Of a stretch of DNA of 64,000 nt, positions 24,922 through 36,028 are shown piece by piece (positions within the stretch are counted from its first letter, which is position 1; every line of letters starts with the position of its first letter). The DNA is from Toxorhynchites rutilus septentrionalis (taxonomy: Eukaryota; Arthropoda; Insecta; Diptera; Culicidae): contig NC_073746.1 in NCBI RefSeq assembly GCF_029784135.1, positions 34,639,378 through 34,703,377 of the forward strand, read 5' to 3'. The translations under genes were made by a program, and so were the position numbers. The notes beneath the pieces are model-generated. The model saw only the letters and a program-made list of their open reading frames with translations, ran no database searches and was not told the DNA's origin.

Positions 24922-25514
24922 TTTTTTTTATCCAAAATATATATTTTTATTAAGGCTCATATGGCGTCAGCCTAACGGGGCCGGGAGTTCAATATTTCGA
25001 CAATGTTTGCTTACAACTATGTTGGTAATATGTAACCGATTACTCGCGGTTGGCTCGAGGTTAGTATTACAAGTGTTCTCATAATTGGTATGTTGCAGTC
25101 TTCGATGCTCTGTACGTGTGCCCGACACGGGATACTTCCTATTGGGATGCAGCTGACCATTAATCAGCAACGCCCCCCTAGTCTTTACCCCATATCTAGC
25201 GTGGTGCGTCTTTCTCGACTCGAGGAATCCTGGATAGAAATGGACACTAGCCGGCGCAATCATCAGCTCGTGTAGAGTTGTCATGAGCGGTACAACCTTT
25301 GGCTCTTGTTGAATGATCAGTGGACTGCACAACCTTCGGCCCGTGCATCTGTAAAGAGTGTGTGTATGTATTGCCGCGACTAAGTAAAAGTTTATCGTTT
25401 GGATAGGAGGGATATGAAACGGGGACACAACGAAGGAAACATCATTAAACGTTGACATCGGCGTTTCTGAGGAACAGGTATAGATGAAGCAGAAGATCAG
25501 GATCACGGCTTTCA
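24922..25514 (-). mobile_element. 5'-truncated I-like LINE tail with 12-bp duplication
   Basis: The insertion is flanked by perfect direct repeats TTGAAATATGAT (24910-24921 and 25515-25526) and has a T-run at its left edge, meaning a poly-A tail on the minus strand. It carries AACCGATTACTCGCGGT (25034-25050), also present in the 3' tails of copies A and B. It is therefore the 3' end of a related LINE. A 182-codon frame crosses it, starting at the insertion edge; that is probably chance read-through of 3' sequence. Confidence 0.8.
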
Positions 25515-25529
25515 TTGAAATATGATGTT

Positions 25530-26530
25530 TGACAAAGTTATTGTAAAATTAATTAGCACATTTCAAATACACTGTTAAAAAAAATCTTACTCAAAAACTG
25601 CGTTTAATGGTAATAACGTTTATATCGCAAAGCACCTCCCCTTCGAAATTTTTTGCATATTTTTATTAAGAGCCCCTTCTAATTTAACAAAGACTAACAA
25701 GACAAGAAAGACAGACTTTTTTTAACCAAAATTCTGCAAGTCTTATAATGTTTGAGTTAGAATTTTTTGTAAAAATTTAAGAAAAAAACTTTTGCCTTTT
25801 TCAAAAATTAGTTGAATTTTTTCTTGGAGATTTCAAGTATGCAAAGTTTACATTGACCTATGTCATCACACCTACAACGTTACACCGCAATCTGAAGTAA
25901 TGCTGCCAACTAAGACTAAGACTAAGACGAGTTGGAATGAAAATGATATTGGGACCAACACAATATTTTTGAAAAAATATTTAAAAATAATAATAGAAAG
26001 ATGATGTCTAAGACACGAATTCATTATTAATGTAGTCCTTGTTGTACTCGATTTGCCTGTTTATCACTTACGATATTATCTTAGGAAGGAACGAAATTCA
26101 ATAGTTAACTCTTTATTGGAACTTTTGACGGCTCTGATGCGTTATTTTATTGTGTAGCATTTTAAATATATATTCGATAATTTTCACATTGAGTCGCAAC
26201 ACATGGTGCTGGCTACTCGCTGTCTAGAGCGGAACTAAAAGGGAAAGCACAGAGTGAAATTAGTTATACCTTCGCTCGATGGAACGTAACATGTTGCAGT
26301 ATCCCCGCTACATTACTTGCTCGTTTTTGATAGTAAAACTGGGAAAGCACAGATTACTTGTGCCGACCAATCAGAACGATATAGTGCGCTCGATAAAATT
26401 TTGCCGTAGCATTGAAATAGTTTTAATGTTGAAAACTATTTTTGCTGCGAATGGATTTTGATGAATTTGATGAGTGAACAATTTGGAAAAGATTTCAAAG
26501 ATTATTCGTTATTTTTTTTTACCTTGGACC
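25530..26530. other. No gene seen; promoter-like patch
   Basis: At 26340-26385 the sequence GACCAATCAGAACGATATAGTG holds a consensus CCAAT box. A repeated GGGAAAGCACAGA occurs at about 26239 and 26341. Similar CCAAT-type sites occur in E5. No coding region follows. Confidence 0.3.
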
Positions 26531-26539
26531 ACATCTTTG

Positions 26540-26692
26540 ATTGTTATATAGGGGGTAACTCTACGAAATTGAAAATGAGGCATGTAACGGTTTATTGAGA
26601 GATTCAAAATGCATATTACGCAAAATCGTTATTGCGATATATGTAATTTTGTATGCCATTAGACAGGAAATTTATCCAGCATTTTTTAAAAT
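26540..26692 (-). repeat. Dispersed repeat U (reverse copy)
   Basis: The minus strand reads GCTGGATAAATTTCCTGTCTAATGG..., AACGATTTTGCG..., then TTTCGTAGAGTTACCCCC. Copies in plus orientation lie at 51535-51660 and 51850-51977, the first just inside the right end of E7. It is therefore likely a terminal module of the E family. Confidence 0.6.
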
Positions 26693-26844
26693 AAAAAAAA
26701 ATAAAGAGTGAATATAGTTAAATCACAATTAATTGATCCACGGGAAGAGACGAATACAACAAATTGAAAAAGGTTAAAATTGGACCATCCCTTCTTTGGA
26801 TTCCCGCTTACGAACAGATTTGGCTTTAGATTTTTATACTTATG

Positions 26845-26885
26845 CTAGCTGACCCGGCAAACTTCGTCTCGCCCTAAATTTGTTT
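26845..26885 (-). repeat. Helitron-like 3' end, solo
   Basis: The minus strand reads GGGCGAGACGAAGTTTGCCG followed by GGTCAGCTAG, nearly the same as the 3' end of the Helitron at 33770-34611. The rest of an element to its right could not be recognised. Confidence 0.55.
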
Positions 26886-27640
26886 TTTGTTATCAATACC
26901 TTCAAACATTCACGTTTTCTTACTATGAGCAAGTTCAAGGATCCAATCGCAGTACTGTTCATTGATTGATCTTATAATCGACCCCGTTGAATTTACCTTT
27001 TATTATGAAATTCCTAGTGTTCCTAACAAAATTCATCATTATAATATCAGATTATTTTCAGACACAATTCTCGTTCATGATTTTTCAACCACATTCAAAT
27101 AATATGTTTCTCCGTTACATGGAATAAATTTTTTATACGGAAAATATGAGAGCATAAAGACAGCCCTAAATCGAACAATTCCTTCCTCGAGTTCTGCTCT
27201 TATTAACGCATCCGGCGATCCTTTTTTTTTGGTATAGATAGAAGAAGATATAGGAGTGCATTTCATCACATTAAAATCCATTTCCAGTTTCGAACAAAGA
27301 TCAATTTCGCTAGCGCAAACCTCAAATGGACTAAGGGCCCTTGACACTATGTAATCGTAGAACATATGGGAATTAAATTTTCCGAATTTTCCTTTTTTCC
27401 TTCAGAATTTTCCGAAAATGTTCAATTGTCATGTTTGGTTGGAATATTTTTGGTTGAAATATGTCTAATTTTTTTATGGGACCCTGCTACTTGCCTAATT
27501 ATTTTCTAGCTTTTAGTACATTATTATGTACAATTAAACCGTTTAACTTAAAAAGTTTTTTTAAAATTATTTTTAATAGATGAACCAGCCTACGACTGGA
27601 AGTCTCTATAATAAAGAATTAAAAAAAAATTACTTATTTA
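26886..27640. other. No gene seen
   Basis: A 96-codon minus-strand frame (27075-27365) has no recognisable motif. The rest is AT-rich. Confidence 0.35.
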
Positions 27641-27642
27641 AT

Positions 27643-27853
<211 letters not shown>

Positions 27854-27854
27854 T

Positions 27855-29168
27855 CGTTTTCCCTCACAACGCAACGAGCTTTTTTATGCCTTCAATTTGG
27901 CGTTGGCTCACAAAATGAGTCGATACGTATTATGAATTATCCTCCATTCCCCGATAATAGGCTTCGATGCACTGTAACATTTTTTTTGACCCAATATCGG
28001 CAACATCCTTTGCATTTAATAGGTATTGAACCAAATGAACTCCTTTATTAGATTTACTTGTATTTATTACAGAAGCATAGCCTGTGCTTACACGCTTTAG
28101 TTTGGAAGGGCGATCTTGAAACAGCAACATAGAGTTCGATTGTTTTCACCAATTTACAATTTACATTCAAAGTATGCAGAAACAGAAACATATCCGAGTC
28201 CCTGTCCCACACAATTAATGTGAGCAAACAACACATCTTGTTACTACACGTGAACCCACCTCCATTACAACAGCATACTATCAATCGAACTGTGAAGGGC
28301 GTGTGCCGGGAGAAATTGTTGGGTGCTGCGAATATAATTTGCATCCTTGCATCACTAATCATCGGCTTGGTTGTCGTAAGACTATTATACGGAGCACCCA
28401 ATGTAATGTTTTCTCGTTGGTTGTTAGCTTAATTTGAATAGGGTGAGTGCATTTATATTACTACATTACACCCTAGAAAGGCTAGGCATTTCAGTGTTTC
28501 ACAGTCGGTTTGAAGCCTGAGCCAGAATGAATATGCTTCGACTCCTGTGAAAAAGCGTAATGCAACCATAACACATTGAAGTCTAAAGACTGTATTGCAT
28601 TGTAGAAGCTTATTTGCATTTCATTAAGAGGTTCTACTGGAGTGACCCTGATTCCAGTGATAGTTCCTGAGAGAACAACAATTCTCATACATGTATCAAA
28701 GAGTAAGAAAGTTTCAGAATATTGTCCAGTGATACTCGTTAGGTCGTGTCATTTTACAAATATAGTCAATCCCTAATCGTCAGCAAATCGCCGATCCTTC
28801 GTATGGAAAATGTTTCAAGCTTCCGTCAAATTCATTAATATGTCCATGCAGTGAATAATCATGCGAGTACCGAGGTGTATTTTTCCCACAGATTTGAAAT
28901 ACTTTTTTCCCCTATCATCAAGTCATTATAATTACTTTCGAAATAAACTCAATCAGTTCTTGCTCCTTGCTACATTTCAATCACGGAGCGTTATCTAAGG
29001 AAAAAGTTCTCCAAGTACCAAGGGATTTATGAACAAACGGATGGTTTCTTATTGCTTTCCCTGTCCCACGAACTCATCGAAAATAATCTGGAAGGGAGGA
29101 GATTTCGGCGCATTATGAACAATTACTGTTAAATTACCATGTAATGCACAGGTAGCATGAAAAAAGTC
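27855..29168. other. No gene seen
   Basis: Open frames of 65-115 codons overlap on both strands (28054-28432) without domain similarity. The minus-strand frame includes Cys-rich segments but nothing I recognise. Confidence 0.35.
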
Positions 29169-29172
29169 TTAA

Positions 29173-30969
29173 CACTTTGGCGTCCGGCGACAACACAGTG
29201 GTTACGCACGCAAACTAGCGCCTGACAATATAAAAATGCCCCGACTTGCATTTATTTGCAATGCTAATTTCCCCCGGGCACCTTGGTTTTGATATCTCTG
29301 TTACATTTCGGTAGGAACAAAAGCTCCCCTTACTTTCATGTATTTGCAATGCCGATTTCCTCCAGGCAGCTCGGTTTTGATGTCTCTCTTAGGGACCCGC
29401 CGTATGTGTCGTCAATTTCGACTAATCAGAAGTGGGTATTTCCGTTAGGATAGGGGTTGAGATTGTTAAATTCATTGATAGTTAGTTTCATGACATATAT
29501 CATTTTTTTTTAATATAAAAAATTGTTATGGAGTACCGAAATCGATCGACGCAAAAATTTCATCAATCCATCATGAAATGACTGAACAATAAGCGTTTGA
29601 AATTGGACAATTTTCACGATTTGTGCTCGATTTTCGATTTTCAATTTGAACCCCAATATGTTCCCGAAAGACGTAATCCTACGTCAAAATACACCCTTGA
29701 ACCCTCGTTGCACAAAAATGAAAGCTGTGGGAGGAAATGGGATTCCACAAAAAACTCTCGCGAGAAAATTGATGTGTTCCAGACATGGAATGAAATGCGA
29801 TATTATTTTTTTTTTTGATTCTCTAGGTGATATTATGAATAAGAATCAGGAGAGATTTTTATGACCCAAAAATAAAAAAGTGAGGCTTTTGTAAAGGGAA
29901 CAGATAATGTGAAAGCCATGACTAAAATAAAAGAGCAAAAGCTGCCCATCGCGGATAAATTCCGAAAAAGTCCTTAGAACTACGATGTGCAATAAACCCT
30001 TCAGCATCTTTCAACGTTTTTTTACGAATCATATTTCGGTTTTGTAAATTTTAATAATTACCAAAATTGCAGAAAAATGGAAACGGTAGAAAATTCAACC
30101 AAACTGTTTCAGCACTCCCGACTTTCCAATGCAATCATTCTGAGGTAAATCACAGATGGGAGAGAGATCCGTACCGAATGCTAGCATTCCTTAGTAATCA
30201 TGCCAATTTATTAATTCATCATCAACATCACCTTGAGTGCTTGGTCAACGATGTAACTAAACAAAGAGCTTAAATTGGCGTCGACGAATTTTGATATCGC
30301 ATCGTCGAGAGATGACAGTAAACGAAAGTGGTTACGCACGCAAACTAGCGCCTGACTGCCGGCGACACCACAGTGGTTACGTGCGCATAGTATCTCAGTG
30401 GCCGGCAATAGCAGTTGAGTATCATTTGCATTCTGTTGGGGTTTGGTTAAAGTAACAATAACATACACAGACTATCAATTTTAATGTTTTTATAAGTAGG
30501 GAAGGTGGGGAAAAACGGACATATTAAGAAGAACTTTTATTATATCTTTCGAAACCCGTGTTTTACCAAACTTAAATGCAGTTTCTTGCATTTCAATGTA
30601 CTGTTTTTCGAAATAATCGATCGAAGGTTTTTCAATGTTTTTAATAAAATTAAAACAGACCGAAAAGTAGAACATTTATTCGATGATTATCCGCATTGAC
30701 ATATAGTGGGCGGAATACGGACATGTTTGTAATATTTACGTATGTATATCTTCGAAATTTCGTGAAATTAGGGGAAAAGGGTTGAGAACTTATGAAAACT
30801 AACGATAAGATTAGATTTATATTTCTAGATCTAGATCTAGATCTATTTCTATTTCAATTTCTAATTTCCCGATAATGTCAAGAACGGGCGGCGACAAGCC
30901 AAGTAATCCGAGTTAGCGCTGCCGGCGCCAAGCGCATATTTTTTTACAAACCGTGCGGACGTCAAAGTG
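29173..30969. mobile_element. TTAA-flanked MITE (piggyBac-like), interrupted
   Basis: The inverted ends CACTTTGGCGTCCG and CGGACGTCAAAGTG (one mismatch) are flanked by TTAA on both sides (29169-29172, 30970-30973), the target of piggyBac elements. Inside are GC-rich repeats of GGCGACA-CACAGTGGTTACG. The element is interrupted by a 1.1-kb insert at 29227-30327. Without it the MITE would be about 670 bp. No transposase is encoded. A short AGATCT repeat lies near 30828-30845. Confidence 0.7.
29227..30327 (+). repeat. 1.1-kb duplicate of the E4 right part plus flank
   Basis: This insert matches 33180-35112 base for base with few differences, apart from the 842-bp Helitron present only in the second copy. 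It includes E repeats, the right end GACGTAATCCTACGTC (29670-29685), and ~640 bp of DNA lying beyond the E4 end. Because that outside DNA is shared only with the E4 locus, the insert must derive from that locus. It is bounded by a 29-base direct repeat (29198-29226 and 30328-30356). A frame of about 70 codons crossing it has no known relatives. Confidence 0.85.
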
Positions 30970-31167
30970 TTAATAGATGCACGAAATGGTCCTTATTAAT
31001 AAAGCCCTCATTCACGAGTTTTGCAGTAAATTTGAGGAGAAAAAAGTCACAGGTGAGTTGTGTCCGAGACACGACCGCATAGTTCACGTAGGATTCCGTT
31101 AGGCTATCTGTAGATTTTGGATATGTTTGAAGAATTACATCGTTAAACTATTTGATAATGATTTGGT

Positions 31168-31183
31168 GGCTCTGAAAAGGGCC
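31168..31183 (-). promoter_or_regulatory. Histone-type 3' stem-loop sequence
   Basis: On the minus strand this reads GGCCCTTTTCAGAGCC, preceded by AAAAC and followed by ACCAAA. The animal replication-dependent histone mRNA 3' signal is a 6-bp stem with a 4-base loop, close to GGCTCTTTTCAGAGCC, followed by ACCA. There is one stem mismatch here (C opposite A). Diverged versions lie at the same relative place in E7 (about 50630-50645) and E5 (about 53835-53855). No histone coding sequence was found next to it. Confidence 0.5.
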
Positions 31184-31779
31184 GTTTTGTTTGGTTGTTG
31201 GGAATTGTTTGTTCAATCCGCCAGTGTTTACTGAATGGTGATGACAGAGAGATGGTAAACAGTCGTTGGATGATGCGTATCAGGTAAAAGATACCGAGAG
31301 GAACGACATATGATGAAAACCACCCTCTGTTATCCTAGACAAGATGTCTACTGTGTTATGTATGGGTGATATGAAGAAACAAAGTCACCAATGTAATATA
31401 AGATAATTACCAATACCGAACACAATTATCAATTTTCTCATCAGTGAAAACATGTTACTTTAATATATACACTGCGTTTCACAACTATAGAACCACTCAT
31501 TTTTACTGAGTTTCCAGATATATGTAAGAAGTCGGTTGAATTGAAGTATATAGTGTAGAATACAATAACTATCTTCATTTATAAGACTGGTTATTTGGAC
31601 TCTATTGTTGTGTTCAGAAATATTCAAAAAACTAAAATTCCAGTGTTTCATAACTATAAAACCAGATGGAAAACTCTCACTCCTTTACAAAATTAACGAA
31701 AATTTAACATGAATTACGATACGTTCCTAATTCGTATGTTATTTTTAGTTCTCAATCAGTTCAAATAACCCAAGCTGCG

Positions 31780-32200
31780 CCATGTTGTAGTGTGTGTCTC
31801 ATTCTATGCAGAGAATACTGTTTGTTCAAGCTCTTCAAGTCACTCATACTGCTTGTAAGCCACATCTATTATTCGTACGATCACTCCCCAAAGGTTCTTG
31901 ACAGGGTTTTGATTTGGTAAACAAGCTGACCAGACCAGAATCTGAAGTTCCTATTCATTAAACCATGCCATAACATTCCGAATTTTATGAATTAATGCCA
32001 AATAACCCAATTATTAAATTGTTTTCGATGCCAAAACCGCAGGAGATGATTCTGAAGTACTTCGTTACACTTTTGACAGTTCATTCGTGTTGATGGTAAG
32101 CTATCTAAACCAGGCCTTTTTGAGAAAATTCTCCCCAAACCATCAAACTGCCGCCTGCAAAGTTTCGAGTTGAAAAATTACATAACACGTTCCGTAAGTC
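31780..32200 (-). pseudogene. Tc1-like transposase, left arm
   Basis: The minus strand keeps the Tc1 catalytic-domain pieces: GGSLMVWGEFS (~32120-32155), a WVIWH region and, near 31880, a run of residues from a decayed PDxNPIxNLWG-like block. Stops and shifts are frequent. The N-terminal DNA-binding half is missing. Confidence 0.6.
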
Positions 32201-32299
32201 CTTTCAGTATGAAGAAATTCTATTCAAGTTGGATTTCTTTTTATCAGAGAAGTTCTTCTGAAATACCATTAAACCCATGGGATTAGCTTCCACATTAGT

Positions 32300-32765
32300 T
32301 TTTGGACTCGCAGCTTCGGAAATGAGATATTTATGGTTCGGGAGAATTTTCTCAAAAAGGCCTGGTTTAAATAGCTTTTCATCAACACGAATGAACAGTC
32401 AGAAGCGCAACGAAGTACTTTATTTACTGCTGTTTTTGTATCAAAAACAATTTGATAATTGGGTTATTTGGCATCAGTTCATAAAATCCGAAAGGTGATA
32501 GCATGGTTTAATGAATAGGGGCTTCGGATTCTGGACTGGTTAGCTTGTTTACCAGATCAAAACCCTATCAAGAACTTATGGGGAGTGATCGTACGAATAC
32601 TAGATGCAGCTTACAAGCAGTGTGAGTGAGTTGAAGAGCTTGAACGAGCAGTATGCTTTGCGTAGAACGAGATACACACTATAACATGGCGCAGCTTGGT
32701 CGTAACCACCCCGAATGGGTTATTTGAACTGATTGAGAACTAAAGATGACCTACGAATTAGATAT
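32300..32765 (+). pseudogene. Tc1-like transposase, right arm
   Basis: The plus strand encodes WVIWH (about 32459-32473) and PDQNPIKNLWGVIVRILDAA (around 32555-32614), the third catalytic block of Tc1-type transposases, followed by VEELERA. Stop codons interrupt it. It is the inverted partner of the left arm and is somewhat better preserved at the C terminus. Confidence 0.65.
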
Positions 32766-33179
32766 TTATCGTAATTCATGTTAAATTGGTGTTAATTTCG
32801 TAAAGGAGTGAGAGTTTTCCATCTGGTTCTATAGTTATGAAACACTGGAATTTTAGTTTTTTGAATATTCCTTGCCTGATACAACAATAAAGTTCAAATG
32901 ACCAGTCTTATAAATTAAGATGGTTTGTATTCTACACTATATAATTCAATTCAACTGACTTCTTACATATCTCTGGAAACTCAGTGAAATAAATCGTTTC
33001 ATATATAAAGTCATTTTAGACACATCTGCTACCATATACAATTTTACACTTACACTTGTGCTAAATTTTTCACAATACACGATCGGTCATTGATATGAAA
33101 TTCCACGAAGCAACCAACATTAACGTTCCAAATTTAAATTTTATTTGCTAGAATTAATCGTATCACTCGACTTACTTGC

Positions 33180-35112
33180 AATATAAAAATGCCCCGACTT
33201 GCATTTATTTGCAATGCTAATTTCCCCCGGGCACCTCGGTTTTGATATCTCTGTTACATTTCGGTAGGAACAAAAGCTCCCCTTACTTTCATATATTTGC
33301 AATGCCGATTTCCTCCAGGCAGCTCGGTTTTGATGTCTCTCTTAGGGACCCGCCGTAAGTGTCGTCAATTTCGACTAATCAGAAGTGGGTATTTCCGTTA
33401 GATTGTTAAATTCATTGATAGTTAGTTTCATGACATATATCTTTTTTTTTTAATATAAAAAATTGTTATGGAGTACCGAAATCGATTGACGCAAAAATTT
33501 CATCAATCCATCATGAAATGACTGAACAATAAGCGTTTGAAATTGGACAATTTTCACGATTTGTGCTCGATTTTCGATTTTCAATTTGTACCCCAATATG
33601 TTCCCGAAAGACGTAATCCTACGTCAAAATACACCCTTGAACCCTCGTTGCACAAAAGTGAAAGCTGTGGGAGGAAATGGGATTCCACAAAAAACTCTCG
33701 CGAGAAAATTGATGTGTTCCAGACATGGAATGAAATGCGATATTAATTTTTTTGATTCTCTAGGTGATATCTATCTATCTATCTATATATATATATAAAA
33801 ATGGAGTGATGTCTGTCTGTCTGTCTGATTCTTATAGACTCGGAAACTACTGAACCGATCGACATGAAAATTGGTATGTAGGGGTTTTTGGGGCCGGGGA
33901 AGGTTTTCGTGATATTTTGAGACCCCTCCCCCCTCCCTAAGGGGGGGCTGCCATACAAATGAAACACAAATTTCTGCATTACTCGGAAATTAACCACGCA
34001 AACGAAACCAAAGTTGGCATGTGAAAGTTTTAGGGTGCAATAAATGTTTCTATGATGGTCAGACAGTCCTTCCCCCACTCAAAGGGGGGGCTGCCATACA
34101 AATGAAACACAAATTTCTGCATTACTCGAGAATTAATCAAGCAAATGAAACCAAATTTGGCATGTGGAGGTTTTAGGATGCAATAAATGTTTCTATGGTG
34201 AGAAGATACTCCTTCCCCCTCTCTTAGAGGGGGCTGCCATACAAATGAAACACAATTTTTTGCATTACTCGGAAATTAATCAATCAAACGAAACCAAAGT
34301 TGGCATGTGAAAGTTTTAGGGTGCAATAAATGTTTCTATGATGGTTAGACAGTCCTTCCCCCACTCAAAGGGGGGGGGGGGGCTGCCATACAAATGAAAC
34401 ACAAATTTCTGCATTACCCGAGAATTAATCAAGCAAATTAAACCAAATTAGGCATATGGAAACTTTATGGTGCAATGAATGTTTCTATGGTGGTTAGATA
34501 CCCCTCCCCCCTCTCTTAGGGGTGGCTGCCATACAAATAAAACACAAGTTTCTGCATTACTCGAGAATTAATCAAGTAAATGGGCGGGACGAAGTTTGCC
34601 GGGTTAGCTAGTTATGAATAAGAATCAGGAGAGGTTTTTATGACCCAAAAATAAAAAAGTGAGACTTTTTAGAAGTGAACAGATAATGTGAAAGCCATGA
34701 CTAAAATAAAAGAGCAAAAGCTGCCCATCGCGGATAAATTCCGAAAAAGTACGTTAGAACTACGATGTGCAATAAACCCTTCAGCATCTTTCAACGTTTT
34801 TTTTTTACGAATCATATTTCGGTTTTGTAAATTTTAATAATTACCAAAACTGTAGAAAAATGGAAACGGTAGAAAATTCAACCAAACTGTTTCAGCACTC
34901 CCGACTTTCCAATGCAATCATTCTGAGGTAAACCACAGATGGGAGAGAGATCCGTACCGAATGCTAGCATTCCTTAGTAATCATGCCAATTTATTAATTC
35001 ATCATCAACATCACCTTGAGTGCTTGGTCAACGATGTAACTAAACAAAGAGCATAAATTGGCGTCGACGAATTTTGATATCGCATCGTCGAGAGATGACA
35101 GTAAACGAAAGT
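33180..35112 (+). repeat. Source locus of the 29.2-kb duplication
   Basis: Paired with 29227-30327. The segment from 33626 to 35112, outside E4, is the locus-specific flank (interrupted by the Helitron). Relative to the duplicate, this copy lacks an 11-base segment containing ATAGGGGTTGA near 33401, which E5 and the duplicate both keep. Confidence 0.85.
33770..34611 (+). mobile_element. Non-autonomous Helitron
   Basis: The 842-bp element starts TCTATCTATC and ends GGGTTAGCTAG (CTAG) between A and T of the target, which fits Helitron rules (5' TC, 3' CTRR, AT target, no duplication). The unoccupied site survives at 29829-29836 (GATA|TTAT). The interior is about four and a half units of a 140-150-base tandem repeat, each with a G-run, CTGCCATACAAATGAAACAC, TTTCTGCATTACTCG and TGCAATAAATGTTTCTATG. 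No Rep/helicase gene is present. Confidence 0.88.
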
Positions 35113-36028
35113 CGCGATTATGAGTCAGCAAACAAGGATAATGAAGTTTTGGAACGAACGAACGAACCAATTACGTTGTTTGGAATACGGATAATTGTGA
35201 ACTTGAACTTGAGATCGCAGAGGATGAGATATGAACTGTTAATGGTGAAGATATGGGATCAAAACAGTTGAATGATGTTTAGAAAGTTACAAAGTAACAT
35301 AGTATCAAAGATTAGGAAGGAGTGAATTTCGCTATTTCATAACAACAACTCGTCGCATGTAGCGTATAAAACCAACTCAACAGCAATGTTAACCTTCAAC
35401 TTGAATGTCCTCATCCTCTCAATCTCTTAGACTCAAATCGATCCAATGAAGCCATATTTACTGCCAGAGCGTGATCAAAAATCGAAAACATTATCGACCC
35501 ATACGCGAAGAGTATAACTGACACTCCCACCCCAGGTGGGGGGGGAGATCAAAAGTCACACTCCCTCGTAGCCATGTTGGGTGCCAAATTGATAGCTGTA
35601 AAACATCGACAAAAAAAATCCTAATCGCAGCTCGTTTAACAACATCCATAAACTCACCCTCGTGCTTCGAAATGTAATGCGTGGAAATCACATCTCGCGC
35701 CATGCGCCATCTGTTTGTCATCCCTGGCGCCCTAAGGATGATGGTGGTGCCATCGGATCGCCGAGACGGAAATGCGGGGACGCGTTGGCGAATGCATTGG
35801 CATGCTTTGTGTGGAGCAGCAACAGTTTCCCCCCCCCCCCCCCCGCACTTGGAGCAATCGGGCCATAAGAATCCGCCTGTTGGTGGATTGCCAAGCGATG
35901 TGTCACATCGGTTTTATTGCTTTTATTTAAGATCTCAATTTTAGATGGTATGCTTTAACTACTTGCGCTATGGCCGCGACCTTTCATGGCGCTGACTTTC
36001 ACTGGTTGTATGAGAGATAATTGTTGTT
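35113..36028. other. No gene seen; poly-C tract
   Basis: GC-richer DNA with overlapping small frames on both strands at 35491-35944. A run of 16 C lies at 35829-35844. No domain recognised. Possibly unique host sequence. Confidence 0.35.

Larger units (their letters stand above)
31470..32988. mobile_element. Tc1-like element rearranged as a long palindrome
   Basis: Ends CACTG...CAGTG enclose two long inverted arms (roughly 31510-32200 and 32290-32985) that each carry the C-terminal half of a Tc1-type transposase. Subterminal copies of GTTTCATAACTATA-AACCAGATGG (31644-31670 and, inverted, 32820-32850) look like transposase binding sites. Such a structure suggests tail-to-tail or head-to-head joining of two copies, or abortive transposition. 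Transcription would give a long hairpin RNA. Confidence 0.7.
31057..33625 (+). mobile_element. E-family element (copy E4), nearly complete
   Basis: Left end: A-run, hairpin GTTGTGTC-CGA-GACACGAC (31057-31075), CGCATAG, TTCACGTAGGATTCCG. Right end: GACGTAATCCTACGTC (33610-33625). The reversed copy E5 is colinear over both halves. E4 differs by the Tc1-like insert at 31470-32988, where E5 has ~230 bases of other sequence. Near the right end are two ~95-bp repeat units. A histone-type stem-loop lies on the minus strand at 31168-31183. Confidence 0.65.

Noticed and set aside
24967..25515. 182-codon minus-strand frame with a signal-peptide-like start
   Set aside because: It lies wholly inside a truncated LINE tail with a perfect target duplication and begins at the insertion edge, so it is better explained as chance.
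29597..29864. Duplicated ~70-codon frames at 29.6 and 33.5 kb as a repeated gene
   Set aside because: They are the same repeat DNA in the two duplicated segments, with no domain or coding bias.
31200..31480. Histone coding sequence upstream of the histone-type stem-loop
   Set aside because: I compared the minus-strand reading with core histone features and saw no convincing match, so only the stem-loop is reported.
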